A stretch of DNA of 16,449 nt from assembly GCA_046160675.1 (NCBI GenBank), contig JBJXHH010000025.1:1-16449 (forward strand). Direction: 5' to 3'. This document shows, one piece after another, positions 6,519-15,018 of this stretch; the first letter of the stretch is position 1; each line of letters opens with the position of its first letter. Source of the DNA: JACMJP01 sp046160675 (lineage in GTDB: Bacteria; Bacteroidota; Bacteroidia; Chitinophagales; BACL12). The translations under genes were made by a program, and so were the position numbers. Below the pieces are notes generated by a model. That model had not been told where the DNA came from. It saw nothing but the letters and a program-made list of their open reading frames with translations, and did no database searches.

Positions 6519-7874
6519 ATGGCAAACATTTTATTAGTAGATGATGAAAAAAGCATCCGCAAAACTCTGCGGGAAATACTTGAGTACGAAGGATATGCTG
6601 TACACGAAGCGCAAGATGGCGCCGAGGGGTTGCGCATGATTCAGGATGGAGATTATCACATCGTATTATGTGATATTAAAATGCCTAAAATGGACGGTCT
6701 GGAAGTGCTCGAAAAAGCAACTCAAAGCAATCCCGATGTTCCTTTTATCATGATAAGCGGGCATGGTACTTTAGAAACTGCGGTAGACGCTGTGAAAAAA
6801 GGCGCATTTGATTATGTAGCAAAACCACCCGATTTAAACAGGTTACTTATTACAATTCGTAATGCTCTAGACAAAAGCAATCTCATTACTGAAACAAAAG
6901 TTCTTAAACGCAAGGTCAGCAAAACAAGGGAGATAGTTGGTGAGTCACCAACTATTCAAAAAATAAAAGAGACAATTAACCGTGTTGCACCCACAGATGC
7001 CAGAGTTCTCATAACAGGCGACAACGGAACAGGAAAAGAACTTGTGGCCAGGTGGATACATGAAATGAGTAACCGTGCAAACGGACCTTTGATAGAAGTA
7101 AACTGTGCTGCAATTCCAAGTGAGTTAATTGAAAGTGAGCTGTTCGGGCATGAAAAAGGCGCTTTTACTTCTGCTATAAAACAACGCATCGGAAAATTTG
7201 AACAAGCAAATGGCGGAACATTATTTCTTGATGAAATTGGCGATATGAGTGCAAGTGCGCAGGCAAAGGTGTTAAGGGCATTACAGGAAAATAAGATTAC
7301 CAGGGTTGGGGGGGATAAGGATTTCCCCGTGGATGTGAGAGTAATTGCTGCAACAAATAAAGACCTGATAGGTGAAAGTGATAAAGGAAATTTCAGGCTT
7401 GACCTCTATCATCGCCTGAGTGTTATTTTAATTCATGTGCCTTCACTCAATGAACGTACAGATGATATTCCATTGTTAGCAGATAAATTTGTAAAAGAAA
7501 TTTGTGAAGATTATGGTATGCCCCGGAAAACAATTACCCCTAAGGCAATGCTGGAATTACAAAACATAACCTGGACAGGAAATATCAGGGAACTCCGTAA
7601 CGTTGTAGAAAGATTAGTAATACTCAGCGATCAAAAAATTACGGAGGAAGAAGTATTGGCTTATGCCCAATCACCAAAAAATAGCGGTAACCCAAAAGAC
7701 ATTTTTGAGCGATTTGAAAAATTTCAGGACTTTAAAGACTATATTGAAAAAGAATTTATTCTGCACAGGCTTAATAAAAACAACTGGAATGTGAGTAAAA
7801 CTGCTGAAGAACTTGATATACAACGATCACACTTATATAATAAAATTGAGAAGTATAATTTGAAACGGGATTAA
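6519..7874 (+). CDS. NtrC-family sigma-54-dependent response regulator
   Basis: A 451-residue activator with three domains in the usual order. The receiver domain (1-120) has the acidic pocket D8-D9, phospho-acceptor D52, S80 and K102. The AAA+ domain (about 138-370) has Walker A GDNGTGKE (167-174), the sigma-54 contacting loop GAFTSA (214-219), and Walker B TLFLDE (234-239). The C-terminal Fis-type helix-turn-helix covers about 410-450 (NNWNVSKTAEELDIQRSHLYNKI). After phosphorylation by a sensor kinase such proteins form hexamers and remodel sigma-54 RNA polymerase at -24/-12 promoters. No histidine kinase gene lies in the window, so the signal is unknown. Walker A has DN where ES is usual, which should not harm nucleotide binding. 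It converges on the ribonuclease Z gene with only 4 nt between. Confidence 0.95.
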   Translation: MANILLVDDEKSIRKTLREILEYEGYAVHEAQDGAEGLRMIQDGDYHIVLCDIKMPKMDGLEVLEKATQSNPDVPFIMISGHGTLETAVDAVKKGAFDYVAKPPDLNRLLITIRNALDKSNLITETKVLKRKVSKTREIVGESPTIQKIKETINRVAPTDARVLITGDNGTGKELVARWIHEMSNRANGPLIEVNCAAIPSELIESELFGHEKGAFTSAIKQRIGKFEQANGGTLFLDEIGDMSASAQAKVLRALQENKITRVGGDKDFPVDVRVIAATNKDLIGESDKGNFRLDLYHRLSVILIHVPSLNERTDDIPLLADKFVKEICEDYGMPRKTITPKAMLELQNITWTGNIRELRNVVERLVILSDQKITEEEVLAYAQSPKNSGNPKDIFERFEKFQDFKDYIEKEFILHRLNKNNWNVSKTAEELDIQRSHLYNKIEKYNLKRD

Positions 7875-7878
7875 CGAT

Positions 7879-8799
7879 TTATCTCTCAATCTCCACTACC
7901 CTTCCTTCTATTGCCAAAATTGTTTCAGGGAAAAATTCCTTTGCTTCTGCTAAAAGAGGTTGCAGGTTTTCATACTTGGAAGAAAAATGGCCAATAAGAA
8001 GTTGCTTCGCATTTGCTTTTTTCGCTATCTCGGCAGCTTGTTTTGTTGTACTATGATAAGTTTCAAACGCCCTCTCTCTGCTCCCTTCAGCAAACGTACA
8101 ATCATGATAAATTAAATCAACCCCTTGAATTTGTTCTAACATTTCTTCATTATATGCCGTATCACTGCAATATGCATAACTTCTTGCCCGAAGGGGGTCA
8201 GAGGTAAGTTCTTTATTGCTGATCTTTTTTCCAGTTTCAGGATCAGTAATATCCATTCCTTTTTTTATATCCGGAACTAAGTCAAAAGGGATTGTATATT
8301 CTTCCATTTTTTCTTTTATGATCTTGCGTTCCCTTTGCTTCTCTTTAAATAAAAACCCTAAACAGTCTATCCTGTGTTTCAATACTATTGTATATACAGA
8401 CAAATCCTCATTCTCATAAATCATTTCAGAACTAACCGGGTTTAACGGATGAAAAATTATTTCATAGCATAAGCGGGTTTGCCCGGCATCCAATTGAATA
8501 TTAATGATGGGCAGAAGTTCCTTAGGTGCATAAATATGCAAAGGTTTGTTTCGCTTCAATAAATGAAAGGTTGAGATGAGCCCAATGAGCCCGAAATAAT
8601 GATCCCCATGCAGGTGAGATATAAATATATGATTGATGCGGCTTTGTCGTATGTTCAGTTCTTGCATACGCATCTGTGTGCCTTCCCCGCAATCTATCAG
8701 GTAGCTTTTATCCTGCAAAGAAATGTGCTGTGCGCTTGGATGCCGACCGTGAGCAGGCACCGCAGAGTTACTTCCGATAATTGTAATGGTAAAACCCAT
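7879..8799 (-). CDS. rnz: Ribonuclease Z (tRNase Z)
   Basis: A zinc-dependent endonuclease of the metallo-beta-lactamase superfamily that removes 3' trailers from pre-tRNAs. From the ATG at 8797-8799 it has 306 residues, normal for the short RNase Z form. It opens with FTITIIGSNSAVP and has the LIDCGEGTQMRM strand. The metal site is HLHGDH (H62, H64, D66, H67), followed by FGLIGLI. Later ligand regions are YCSDTAYN, IYHDCTF and LLIGHFSSKY. The longer frame begins with TTG at 8806-8808 and adds only three residues; ATG is preferred because the family begins at about this point. It sits 12 nt behind the STAS gene, evidently in one operon, and converges on the response regulator gene. Confidence 0.95.
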   Translation of the reverse strand: MGFTITIIGSNSAVPAHGRHPSAQHISLQDKSYLIDCGEGTQMRMQELNIRQSRINHIFISHLHGDHYFGLIGLISTFHLLKRNKPLHIYAPKELLPIINIQLDAGQTRLCYEIIFHPLNPVSSEMIYENEDLSVYTIVLKHRIDCLGFLFKEKQRERKIIKEKMEEYTIPFDLVPDIKKGMDITDPETGKKISNKELTSDPLRARSYAYCSDTAYNEEMLEQIQGVDLIYHDCTFAEGSRERAFETYHSTTKQAAEIAKKANAKQLLIGHFSSKYENLQPLLAEAKEFFPETILAIEGRVVEIER

Positions 8800-8811
8800 C
8801 GGGTACAAAGA

Positions 8812-9183
8812 CTATTCGCCGTCAATCTCCCGTTGCACTTCCTCCATCAAAATAAAATCGGTTGCTTCACTTTCTGTTGGAACAATATTGAGCAGGCTGT
8901 CAAGTTGAGATATTTTTATGAGTTTTAAAACCGGCTCCTGACAGGCGCACAATACAAAGGTTCCGTTGCTTTCTTTGCATATTCTGTGGCCAATCAAAAC
9001 AGCGCTCAATCCTGAAGAATCCATGAACGTAACATCACTCATATCACAAATAATATTCCGATAACCTTCCTGGTTCAGTATCACCAGTTCACTTTTCATG
9101 TTAGAAGAGATAAGTGAGTTCAGTTTATCTTCATCCAGCTTAAATGAGCAATATCTTTCTTTTTTGTCTACTGTAAACTTCAT
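8812..9183 (-). CDS. STAS domain protein (anti-sigma factor antagonist-like)
   Basis: A 123-residue protein made of one STAS domain. The key motif is VTFMDSSGLSAVLIG (51-65), in which the first Ser after Asp (S56) matches the residue phosphorylated in SpoIIAA and RsbV. In those partner-switching systems a serine kinase/anti-sigma factor phosphorylates this Ser, and the unphosphorylated form frees a sigma factor. No anti-sigma kinase or PP2C phosphatase is visible nearby, so the partner is unknown. The C-terminus is acidic (MEEVQREIDGE). It is the first gene of a minus-strand pair with rnz. ATG at 9181-9183 is the start. Confidence 0.88.
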   Translation of the reverse strand: MKFTVDKKERYCSFKLDEDKLNSLISSNMKSELVILNQEGYRNIICDMSDVTFMDSSGLSAVLIGHRICKESNGTFVLCACQEPVLKLIKISQLDSLLNIVPTESEATDFILMEEVQREIDGE

Positions 9184-9362
9184 AATCTTTTAATTCGTGA
9201 ACAATTATAGGCACTTTTAACGGAACGAAATAACAAGTGATTGATTTTTTTTCCAAATTTGTACCAATTGCCCGCTGCTAGCCTTTTGGTTACAGAATTT
9301 TTTCCAGTTTCAGGCGTTAGTACTTTTTACAAGCACATTACTTCCAGTATGCAAAAGCAGAG

Positions 9363-9370
9363 TAACTTTG
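9363..9370 (+). promoter_or_regulatory. Probable clpC -7 promoter box
   Basis: TAACTTTG is a full match to TAnnTTTG and would give a leader of about 48 nt before the ATG at 9426. No clear TTG -33 element is visible. I see no CtsR-like or CIRCE-type operator in the 242-bp gap between the STAS gene and clpC. Confidence 0.45.
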
Positions 9371-9425
9371 TAGCTAATCTGTCAGTACATAGTGTATGGT
9401 TTAATTTTTGAAATTCCGAAAGAGT

Positions 9426-12017
9426 ATGGATGCAAAATTTTCTCCCAAAGTAAAAGAAGTGATATCCTACAGCCGGGAAGAGGCTCTCAGGTTGGGTCAT
9501 GATCACATAGGCACAGAACACCTCCTGCTCGGTTTAATCCGTGAGGGTGAAGGGCTGGCTATTAAGGTTTTAATGAGCTTAGATGTTGATGTTGTGCAAC
9601 TTAGAAAAACAGTAGAAGATGCTATTAGGGAGAAATCACCCCGACAAACATTCAATGCCGGCAGTCTGCCCCTTACAAAACAGGCAGAAAAAGTGCTGAA
9701 AATAACTGTATTAGAAGCGAAGGTTTTAAAAAGTGACACAATAGGGACAGAACACCTTCTTCTCTCTATTCTCAAAAACAAAGACAATATTGCCACCCAG
9801 ATACTCGGACAGTTTGACATTGACTATGATATTTTCCGGCAGGAACTGGATTATGTCAAATCTGACTTGTCACCGGATCAAATCCAGAATAAACCCACAG
9901 CTCAAAACGAGGACGATACTTTTGAAGATGAAGAAAAATCTGAACGCCAGTTTAATGTTCCTCGAAAGCCGGGCAATGTAAAATCAAAAACACCTGTTCT
10001 TGATAATTTCGGTAGAGATGTAACAAAAGCTGCTGAAGAAGGCAGGCTTGACCCTATTGTTGGGAGAAAAGTAGAAATAGAAAGAGTTTCCCAAATACTC
10101 AGCCGTCGCAAAAAGAACAATCCTATCCTGATTGGTGAGCCGGGTGTTGGAAAAACTGCAATTGTTGAAGGCCTTGCTCTAAGGATTATCCAGCGCAAAG
10201 TTTCCAGGGTATTATTCGATAAAAGAATTGTGATGTTGGATCTTGCTGCATTAGTTGCCGGAACAAAATACCGGGGGCAGTTTGAAGAACGCATGAAAGC
10301 CATCATGAATGAATTAGAAAAAAACCGGGATGTAATTCTTTTTATTGACGAGATTCATACAATTGTAGGCGCCGGTGGCGCAACAGGGTCACTTGATGCA
10401 AGTAATATTTTCAAACCGGCCTTGGCAAGAGGTGAATTACAATGCATCGGGGCAAGCACTTTAGATGAGTATCGTCAATACATTGAAAAAGACGGAGCAT
10501 TAGATCGCCGTTTTCAAAAAGTTCTGGTTGATCCCCCTACTGCTGATGAAACGATTGAAATTCTTAATAACATAAAATCCAAGTACGAAGAATTTCATAA
10601 TGTGATATACAGTGATGAATCCATAAAAGCTTGTGTGAGTTTGAGTAACCGTTACATTTCTGATAGGTTTTTACCAGACAAAGCAATTGACGTTTTAGAT
10701 GAAGTAGGTGCAAGGGTACATCTTAAAAACATTCATGTACCGGATGATGTTGTGAAACTGGAAGCAGATATTGAAAACATAAAAGAGGAAAAAAATAAAG
10801 TTGTAAAAAGTCAGCGGTATGAAGAGGCTGCAAAATTGCGGGATACTGAAAAACGATTGCTTGAGGAACTTGATGCAGCTAAAGCTAAATGGGAAGAACA
10901 GGTTAAAACTGAAAAGTATCCTGTAGGCGAAGAAGACATTGCCGAAGTTGTGGCGATGATGACAGGTATCCCTACAAAACGGATTGCCCAGAGCGAAGGT
11001 CACAAACTTGTGAATATGAATGACGAATTGGCAAAAGGTGTGATAGGACAGGAAGATGCAATTAAAAAGATAACAAAGTCAATTCAGAGAAACCGGGTGG
11101 GCTTGAAAGATCCAAAAAAACCTATTGGTTCGTTCATTTTTCTCGGCCCTACAGGGGTTGGAAAAACCGAACTTGCAAAAGTGCTGAGTGAATTTTTATT
11201 CGATAGCAAAGATGCACTCATAAGGATTGACATGAGTGAGTACATGGAAAAATTCAGTGTGAGCAGGTTAATCGGTGCACCTCCGGGATATGTTGGCTAT
11301 GAAGAAGGCGGGCAACTCACAGAAAAGGTTCGCCGCAAACCTTACTCAGTTATATTATTGGATGAAATTGAAAAAGCGCATCCTGACATTTTCAATATTC
11401 TTTTACAGGTTCTCGACGACGGGCAACTTACTGATGGTTTAGGGAGAAAAGTTGATTTTAAAAATACCCTTATCATCATGACTTCCAATATCGGCGCAAG
11501 GCAATTAAAAGACTTTGGTGCAGGCGTTGGTTTTAATACACAGGCGAAGCAAATGCAGAGTGAAGATCACAGTAAATCAGTGATAGAAACCGCATTGAAA
11601 AGAACATTCTCTCCTGAGTTTTTAAATCGAATCGATGATGTTGTGATCTTCAACGCCCTCGGCAAAGAAGACATCTTCAAGATTATAGATATTACTCTTC
11701 GGGATGTTCGCTCAAGACTTGAAACCCTTGGTTTTAAATTGCAACTGGAAGAAAGTGCTAAAGAATTTTTGAGTGAAAAAGGTTATGATCCGCAGTTCGG
11801 CGCAAGACCATTGCACAGGGCTATTCAAAAATATCTCGAAGACCCTCTTGCCGAAACTATTCTCTCCGGCAAGTTTAAAGAAGGCGATACTATTTCAGTA
11901 GAACTGGATAAAGAGAAGGGTGAATTGATTTTACATCCTTGGGTTGAAAAAGAAAAAGAGAAAAAGAAAAAAGACAAGAAAGAGAAAGAAGAAGAGAAGA
12001 AAGAAGAGAATGTGTGA
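9426..12017 (+). CDS. clpC: ATP-dependent Clp protease ATP-binding subunit ClpC
   Basis: An 863-residue HSP100 unfoldase that feeds proteins to the ClpP peptidase. Two N-terminal Clp repeats fill about 1-145 (both contain IGTEHLLL). AAA-1 has Walker A GEPGVGKT (237-244) and Walker B VILFIDE. A middle region carries a UVR-type motif (SQRYEEAAKLRDTEKRL, about 458-475), which marks ClpC rather than ClpA or ClpB. AAA-2 has Walker A GPTGVGKT (574-581) and Walker B VILLDE. The D2-small domain ends with YDPQFGARPLHRAIQKYLEDPLA. The last 27 or so residues are almost all Lys and Glu, an unusual charged tail. The frame is open to a TTG at 9408, but ATG 9426 gives the normal MDAKFSPKVKEVI start. A strong hairpin follows the stop. 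Confidence 0.96.
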   Translation: MDAKFSPKVKEVISYSREEALRLGHDHIGTEHLLLGLIREGEGLAIKVLMSLDVDVVQLRKTVEDAIREKSPRQTFNAGSLPLTKQAEKVLKITVLEAKVLKSDTIGTEHLLLSILKNKDNIATQILGQFDIDYDIFRQELDYVKSDLSPDQIQNKPTAQNEDDTFEDEEKSERQFNVPRKPGNVKSKTPVLDNFGRDVTKAAEEGRLDPIVGRKVEIERVSQILSRRKKNNPILIGEPGVGKTAIVEGLALRIIQRKVSRVLFDKRIVMLDLAALVAGTKYRGQFEERMKAIMNELEKNRDVILFIDEIHTIVGAGGATGSLDASNIFKPALARGELQCIGASTLDEYRQYIEKDGALDRRFQKVLVDPPTADETIEILNNIKSKYEEFHNVIYSDESIKACVSLSNRYISDRFLPDKAIDVLDEVGARVHLKNIHVPDDVVKLEADIENIKEEKNKVVKSQRYEEAAKLRDTEKRLLEELDAAKAKWEEQVKTEKYPVGEEDIAEVVAMMTGIPTKRIAQSEGHKLVNMNDELAKGVIGQEDAIKKITKSIQRNRVGLKDPKKPIGSFIFLGPTGVGKTELAKVLSEFLFDSKDALIRIDMSEYMEKFSVSRLIGAPPGYVGYEEGGQLTEKVRRKPYSVILLDEIEKAHPDIFNILLQVLDDGQLTDGLGRKVDFKNTLIIMTSNIGARQLKDFGAGVGFNTQAKQMQSEDHSKSVIETALKRTFSPEFLNRIDDVVIFNALGKEDIFKIIDITLRDVRSRLETLGFKLQLEESAKEFLSEKGYDPQFGARPLHRAIQKYLEDPLAETILSGKFKEGDTISVELDKEKGELILHPWVEKEKEKKKKDKKEKEEEKKEENV

Positions 12018-12036
12018 CCTTTTGTTTAATCATCTT

Positions 12037-12069
12037 GCAAGAGCCGCCTGAAACCCAGGCGGCTCTTGC
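12037..12069 (+). terminator. Strong hairpin terminator after clpC
   Basis: GCAAGAGCCGCCT (12037-12049) and AGGCGGCTCTTGC (12057-12069) form a perfect 13-bp GC-rich stem with a 7-nt loop, 20 nt after the clpC stop. The U-run is poor (CTTTCC follows), but the stem is very stable. Confidence 0.8.
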
Positions 12070-12103
12070 CTTTCCGGGGTTCAACGAATGAGTGACTTTC
12101 TTG

Positions 12104-12135
12104 TTTTTGCAGGACTGCTTTTCCCAGTTACTTTG
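12104..12135 (+). promoter_or_regulatory. Probable promoter of the T9SS protein gene
   Basis: TTTTTG at 12104-12109 resembles the -33 element, and TTACTTTG at 12128-12135 matches TAnnTTTG with one mismatch, 18 nt further. The predicted start of transcription is at or next to the GTG at 12141. Confidence 0.4.
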
Positions 12136-12140
12136 TACTT

Positions 12141-14144
12141 GTGAGTTATTATACTTTTCATTCATTTTCAAGAGGAAAGAAGATTTTCTTACTGCAAATC
12201 CTCCTGCTATGCATTTTCAGTTATAATTCTTTTTGCCAATCCCTCACTTTTAGCTGGGCCAATAAACTGAGTGCAACAACAGGTTATGATCAGGCGGGTG
12301 AAATTGAACTTTATAACAACACACATATTTATGCTATTGGTCGACTTTCAGGAACTATGGATTTTGACCCTTCAGGAAGTACCTATAACCTTTCTTCCAC
12401 AGGTTTTGATCATTACCTCGCAAAATATACAACTGCCAATGTGTTATCCTGGGCTATTGACTGGAGTTTAACAAACGTAGACCTTACAGTTGATAACAGC
12501 GGCAATGCATATGTTGTCAGCAGTTTTGATGGAACGGTTGATTTTGACCCCGGCGCTGCCACCTACAATTTAAACAGCGGAAGCGGATCTGATATGGCGA
12601 TTATTAAAGTGAATACCAGTGGTTTATTTCAATGGGCAATCAATGCGGGCAATACAACATCCGGATCAATGTATCCCCAAGCAATTGCATTGGATGCTGC
12701 AGGTAATATTTATGTCTGCGGTTATTTTTATTCTACCCAGGATTTCGACCCATCAGCAACAACAGTGAATAAAACATCAGCAGGCAGTGAAGATATTTAT
12801 ATTGCAAAGTATAGTAATACAGGCGGTTTGCTTTGGGTAAATACAGTAGGTTCAACAAGTTCTGATCAAGCTCTTGATCTTGCTGTAGATGGTAGCGGGC
12901 AAGTATATGTCTGCGGTACATTTTATGGAACAGTAGATTTTGATCCTTCAGCATCAGTATCTTCTTTATCTTCAGCATCTGGATATACCTGCGGGTTTTT
13001 CGCAAAGTACAATACTGACGGAACTTTTGCTTATGCAAAACAACTCCTCGGTACAAATGTTACAAGTATTAAAAATATCATCCTAACATACCCTGATCAA
13101 TTGGTATTGTCAGGTAAGTTTGCAAATACAACTGACTTTGATCCATCTTCTGGAACAAATAATCTATCACCCCCTACAACAACTACCAATGATTTATTTT
13201 TTGCAAAATATTCTGTTTCAGGAGATCTGCTTTGGGTAAAAGCAATAGGCGCTTCAAGCACCTGGGGCGAAGAACTTAACTCCATTAAAACTGATATTGC
13301 AGGAAATATTTATGCAGTGGGCACTTACACTTACAGCATCGACATGGATCCTTCTGCTTCGAGCACTTTATTAAGCTCAACGTTAGGCGACGGCAATTAC
13401 AGTTTTCTAGCAAGATACAATTACGATGGTAATCTGAACTGGGCATATCAAATCAGTTCAAACAATACTGTATGGGGGTTAGCAGTCGATAACAGCTATA
13501 ATATTTATACTACAGGCTTCTACGGATCAAACATTGATGTAGACGTAAGTCCTTCAACTTATAGCTTAACTGTTTCAGGTTTTTCATTTGATTCTTACAT
13601 TGCCAAGTACAGTCAAACAGGAACTATTTTGCCTGTGGAATTAATTTCTTTTTCAGGAGAATTTGTGAGTAATGCCGTTGAACTGCAGTGGGAAGTTGCA
13701 GAAGAAGTAAACCTTTCACATTATGAAGTTTTGAGAAGTGAGGATGGTCTAAACTTTTATAGTATCGGCATTGCAGTGGCTTCCGGCGAAAAAATGTATT
13801 CTTTAAGGGATGCAACAATTGGAAATATTTCAGGGCAATGGTTTTATAAACTGAAAATGGTTGATGCTGATGACAGTTTTATGTATTCTGATGTTATTTC
13901 GATAAAAAATTCTTTGCAAGGAATTTCTGTATTTTATGATTTTGAAACACAAAATTTTGTGTTTCAAAATTTACCTGAACAATATTTCTTTGAGCTATAT
14001 GACATCCAGGGAAGATTAATCATATCAAATTCTGCAATTGAAAACTCCATGCATTTCGGTATCAGAGAACTCCAGAAAGGAGTTTACCTTGTTGTTATAA
14101 GAACTGAAACAGAAAGTTTCATCAAAAAACTTAGTATTCAATAA
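12141..14144 (+). CDS. Secreted seven-repeat beta-propeller-like protein with T9SS sorting domain
   Basis: A 667-residue exported protein. The N-terminus has a basic segment (RGKK) and a hydrophobic stretch FLLQILLLCIF ending in SFCQ, a signal peptide with likely cleavage after the Cys. From about residue 70 to 490 there are seven repeats of 60-70 residues, each with a motif of the type GTVDFDPSxxxxxLSS followed by xxxAKY and W (DxDP copies at about nt 12360, 12540, 12741, 12933, 13132, 13341, 13534; the last reads DVDVSP). Seven such units suggest a seven-bladed beta-propeller related to SBBP repeats. An Ig/FnIII-like domain starts at ILPVELISFSGEF (about 495-585). The C-terminus (about 590-667, ending KGVYLVVIRTETESFIKKLSIQ) fits a type A T9SS sorting domain, directing outer-membrane passage and surface release. 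No catalytic residues are recognisable. The start is GTG, with no ATG nearby. Confidence 0.85.
   Translation: MSYYTFHSFSRGKKIFLLQILLLCIFSYNSFCQSLTFSWANKLSATTGYDQAGEIELYNNTHIYAIGRLSGTMDFDPSGSTYNLSSTGFDHYLAKYTTANVLSWAIDWSLTNVDLTVDNSGNAYVVSSFDGTVDFDPGAATYNLNSGSGSDMAIIKVNTSGLFQWAINAGNTTSGSMYPQAIALDAAGNIYVCGYFYSTQDFDPSATTVNKTSAGSEDIYIAKYSNTGGLLWVNTVGSTSSDQALDLAVDGSGQVYVCGTFYGTVDFDPSASVSSLSSASGYTCGFFAKYNTDGTFAYAKQLLGTNVTSIKNIILTYPDQLVLSGKFANTTDFDPSSGTNNLSPPTTTTNDLFFAKYSVSGDLLWVKAIGASSTWGEELNSIKTDIAGNIYAVGTYTYSIDMDPSASSTLLSSTLGDGNYSFLARYNYDGNLNWAYQISSNNTVWGLAVDNSYNIYTTGFYGSNIDVDVSPSTYSLTVSGFSFDSYIAKYSQTGTILPVELISFSGEFVSNAVELQWEVAEEVNLSHYEVLRSEDGLNFYSIGIAVASGEKMYSLRDATIGNISGQWFYKLKMVDADDSFMYSDVISIKNSLQGISVFYDFETQNFVFQNLPEQYFFELYDIQGRLIISNSAIENSMHFGIRELQKGVYLVVIRTETESFIKKLSIQ
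13939..13970. repeat. 32-nt perfect palindrome inside the T9SS protein gene
   Basis: The left arm ATTTTGAAACACAAAA (13939-13954) is followed directly by its exact reverse complement (13955-13970). It encodes the DFETQNFVFQN part of the C-terminal domain, so the frame is kept. In RNA it would fold as a hairpin of up to about 14 bp. Confidence 0.9.
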
Positions 14145-14150
14145 AAGTTG

Positions 14151-14167
14151 AAAGGATCATCCTTTTT
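14151..14167. terminator. Possible weak bidirectional terminator between convergent genes
   Basis: AAAGGA (14151-14156) pairs with TCCTTT (14160-14165) around the triloop TCA, which is the fabI stop codon on the minus strand. T residues continue to 14167. The stem is short, so this is tentative. Confidence 0.3.
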
Positions 14168-14987
14168 GCCCGGCATCTGCACTCATTATATCCATTATCT
14201 CTTCACTAACCCCTACACTGCTGAAACCACCATCATGATAAAGGTTCTGCATAGTGATCATCCGGCTCATCTCCGAAAACAGAAACACAGTGTACTCAGC
14301 ACAAGATTCTGCGGAAGCATTGCCAAGAGGTGAAAGCCTGTCAGCATAATTATAGAAAGCATCAAAACCTTTTACGCCACTGCCTGCTGTTGTCCTGGTG
14401 GGTGATTGAGAGATCGTATTAATACGAACTTTTCTGTATTTCCCATAGTGATATCCAAAACTCCTTGCAATACTTTCAAGAGTAGCTTTTGCATCTGCCA
14501 TGTCATTATAGCTTGGAAATGCCCTTTGTGCAGCTATGTAAGTCAACCCAACAATGCTGCCCCATTCGTTGATTGCATCTTTTTTATACGCTGCTTGTAT
14601 CACTTTATGAAAAGAAACAGCGCTTACATCTAAAGTTTTCATCAAAAAATCATAATTCAAGTCAGTGTAAGGTTTGTTTTTGCGAACATTCGGACTCATG
14701 CCAATGGAATGTAAAATAAAGTCAAGCTTACCTCCTAATTTTTCCATACTTTGATCTATGAGTTTATCCAGGTCTTCAACCAATGTGGCGTCAGCAGGTA
14801 TAATTTCCGTCTTACATTTTTCTGCAAGTTGGTTGATGGCGCCCATACGCATTGCTATCGGAGCATTAGTTAAAGTAAATCTTGCACCTTCCTCAAAACA
14901 TTTTTCTGCTACTTTCCATGCTATGGAACTTTCATCCAAGGCACCGAAAATGATACCTTTTTTTCCCTGTAATAATTGATGGCTCAT
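14157..14987 (-). CDS. fabI: Enoyl-[acyl-carrier-protein] reductase (NADH)
   Basis: A 276-residue short-chain dehydrogenase-fold enzyme that reduces trans-2-enoyl-ACP in the last step of each fatty acid elongation round. The N-terminus LLQGKKGIIFGALDESSIAWKVA has the FabI form of the cofactor-binding loop (G-x5-SIAW). DFILHSIGMSPN is the NAD-binding strand 4/5 region. The catalytic pair is Tyr and Lys in YNDMADAK (Y-x6-K, with the Met typical of FabI). The segment SPTRTTAGSGVKGF is the flexible substrate-binding loop region. The C-terminal LYHDGGFSSVG closes the fold. FabI is the usual target of triclosan-type inhibitors. It lies 31 nt behind the exported-protein gene on the same strand, and its stop is 12 nt from the convergent T9SS gene. 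Confidence 0.95.
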   Translation of the reverse strand: MSHQLLQGKKGIIFGALDESSIAWKVAEKCFEEGARFTLTNAPIAMRMGAINQLAEKCKTEIIPADATLVEDLDKLIDQSMEKLGGKLDFILHSIGMSPNVRKNKPYTDLNYDFLMKTLDVSAVSFHKVIQAAYKKDAINEWGSIVGLTYIAAQRAFPSYNDMADAKATLESIARSFGYHYGKYRKVRINTISQSPTRTTAGSGVKGFDAFYNYADRLSPLGNASAESCAEYTVFLFSEMSRMITMQNLYHDGGFSSVGVSEEIMDIMSADAGQKG

Positions 14988-15018
14988 AGTTGAGTTTTAG
15001 ATGCTGCGAAAATACTAC

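Noticed and set aside
11890..12171. Minus-strand open frame across the clpC end
   Set aside because: It is the antisense of the purine-rich clpC tail and the terminator hairpin; Ser/Leu/Phe-rich low complexity with no domain.
12733..13056. Minus-strand open frame inside the T9SS protein gene
   Set aside because: It is a shadow of the repeat region and has no recognisable domain; the plus-strand frame shows clear repeats and sorting signals.
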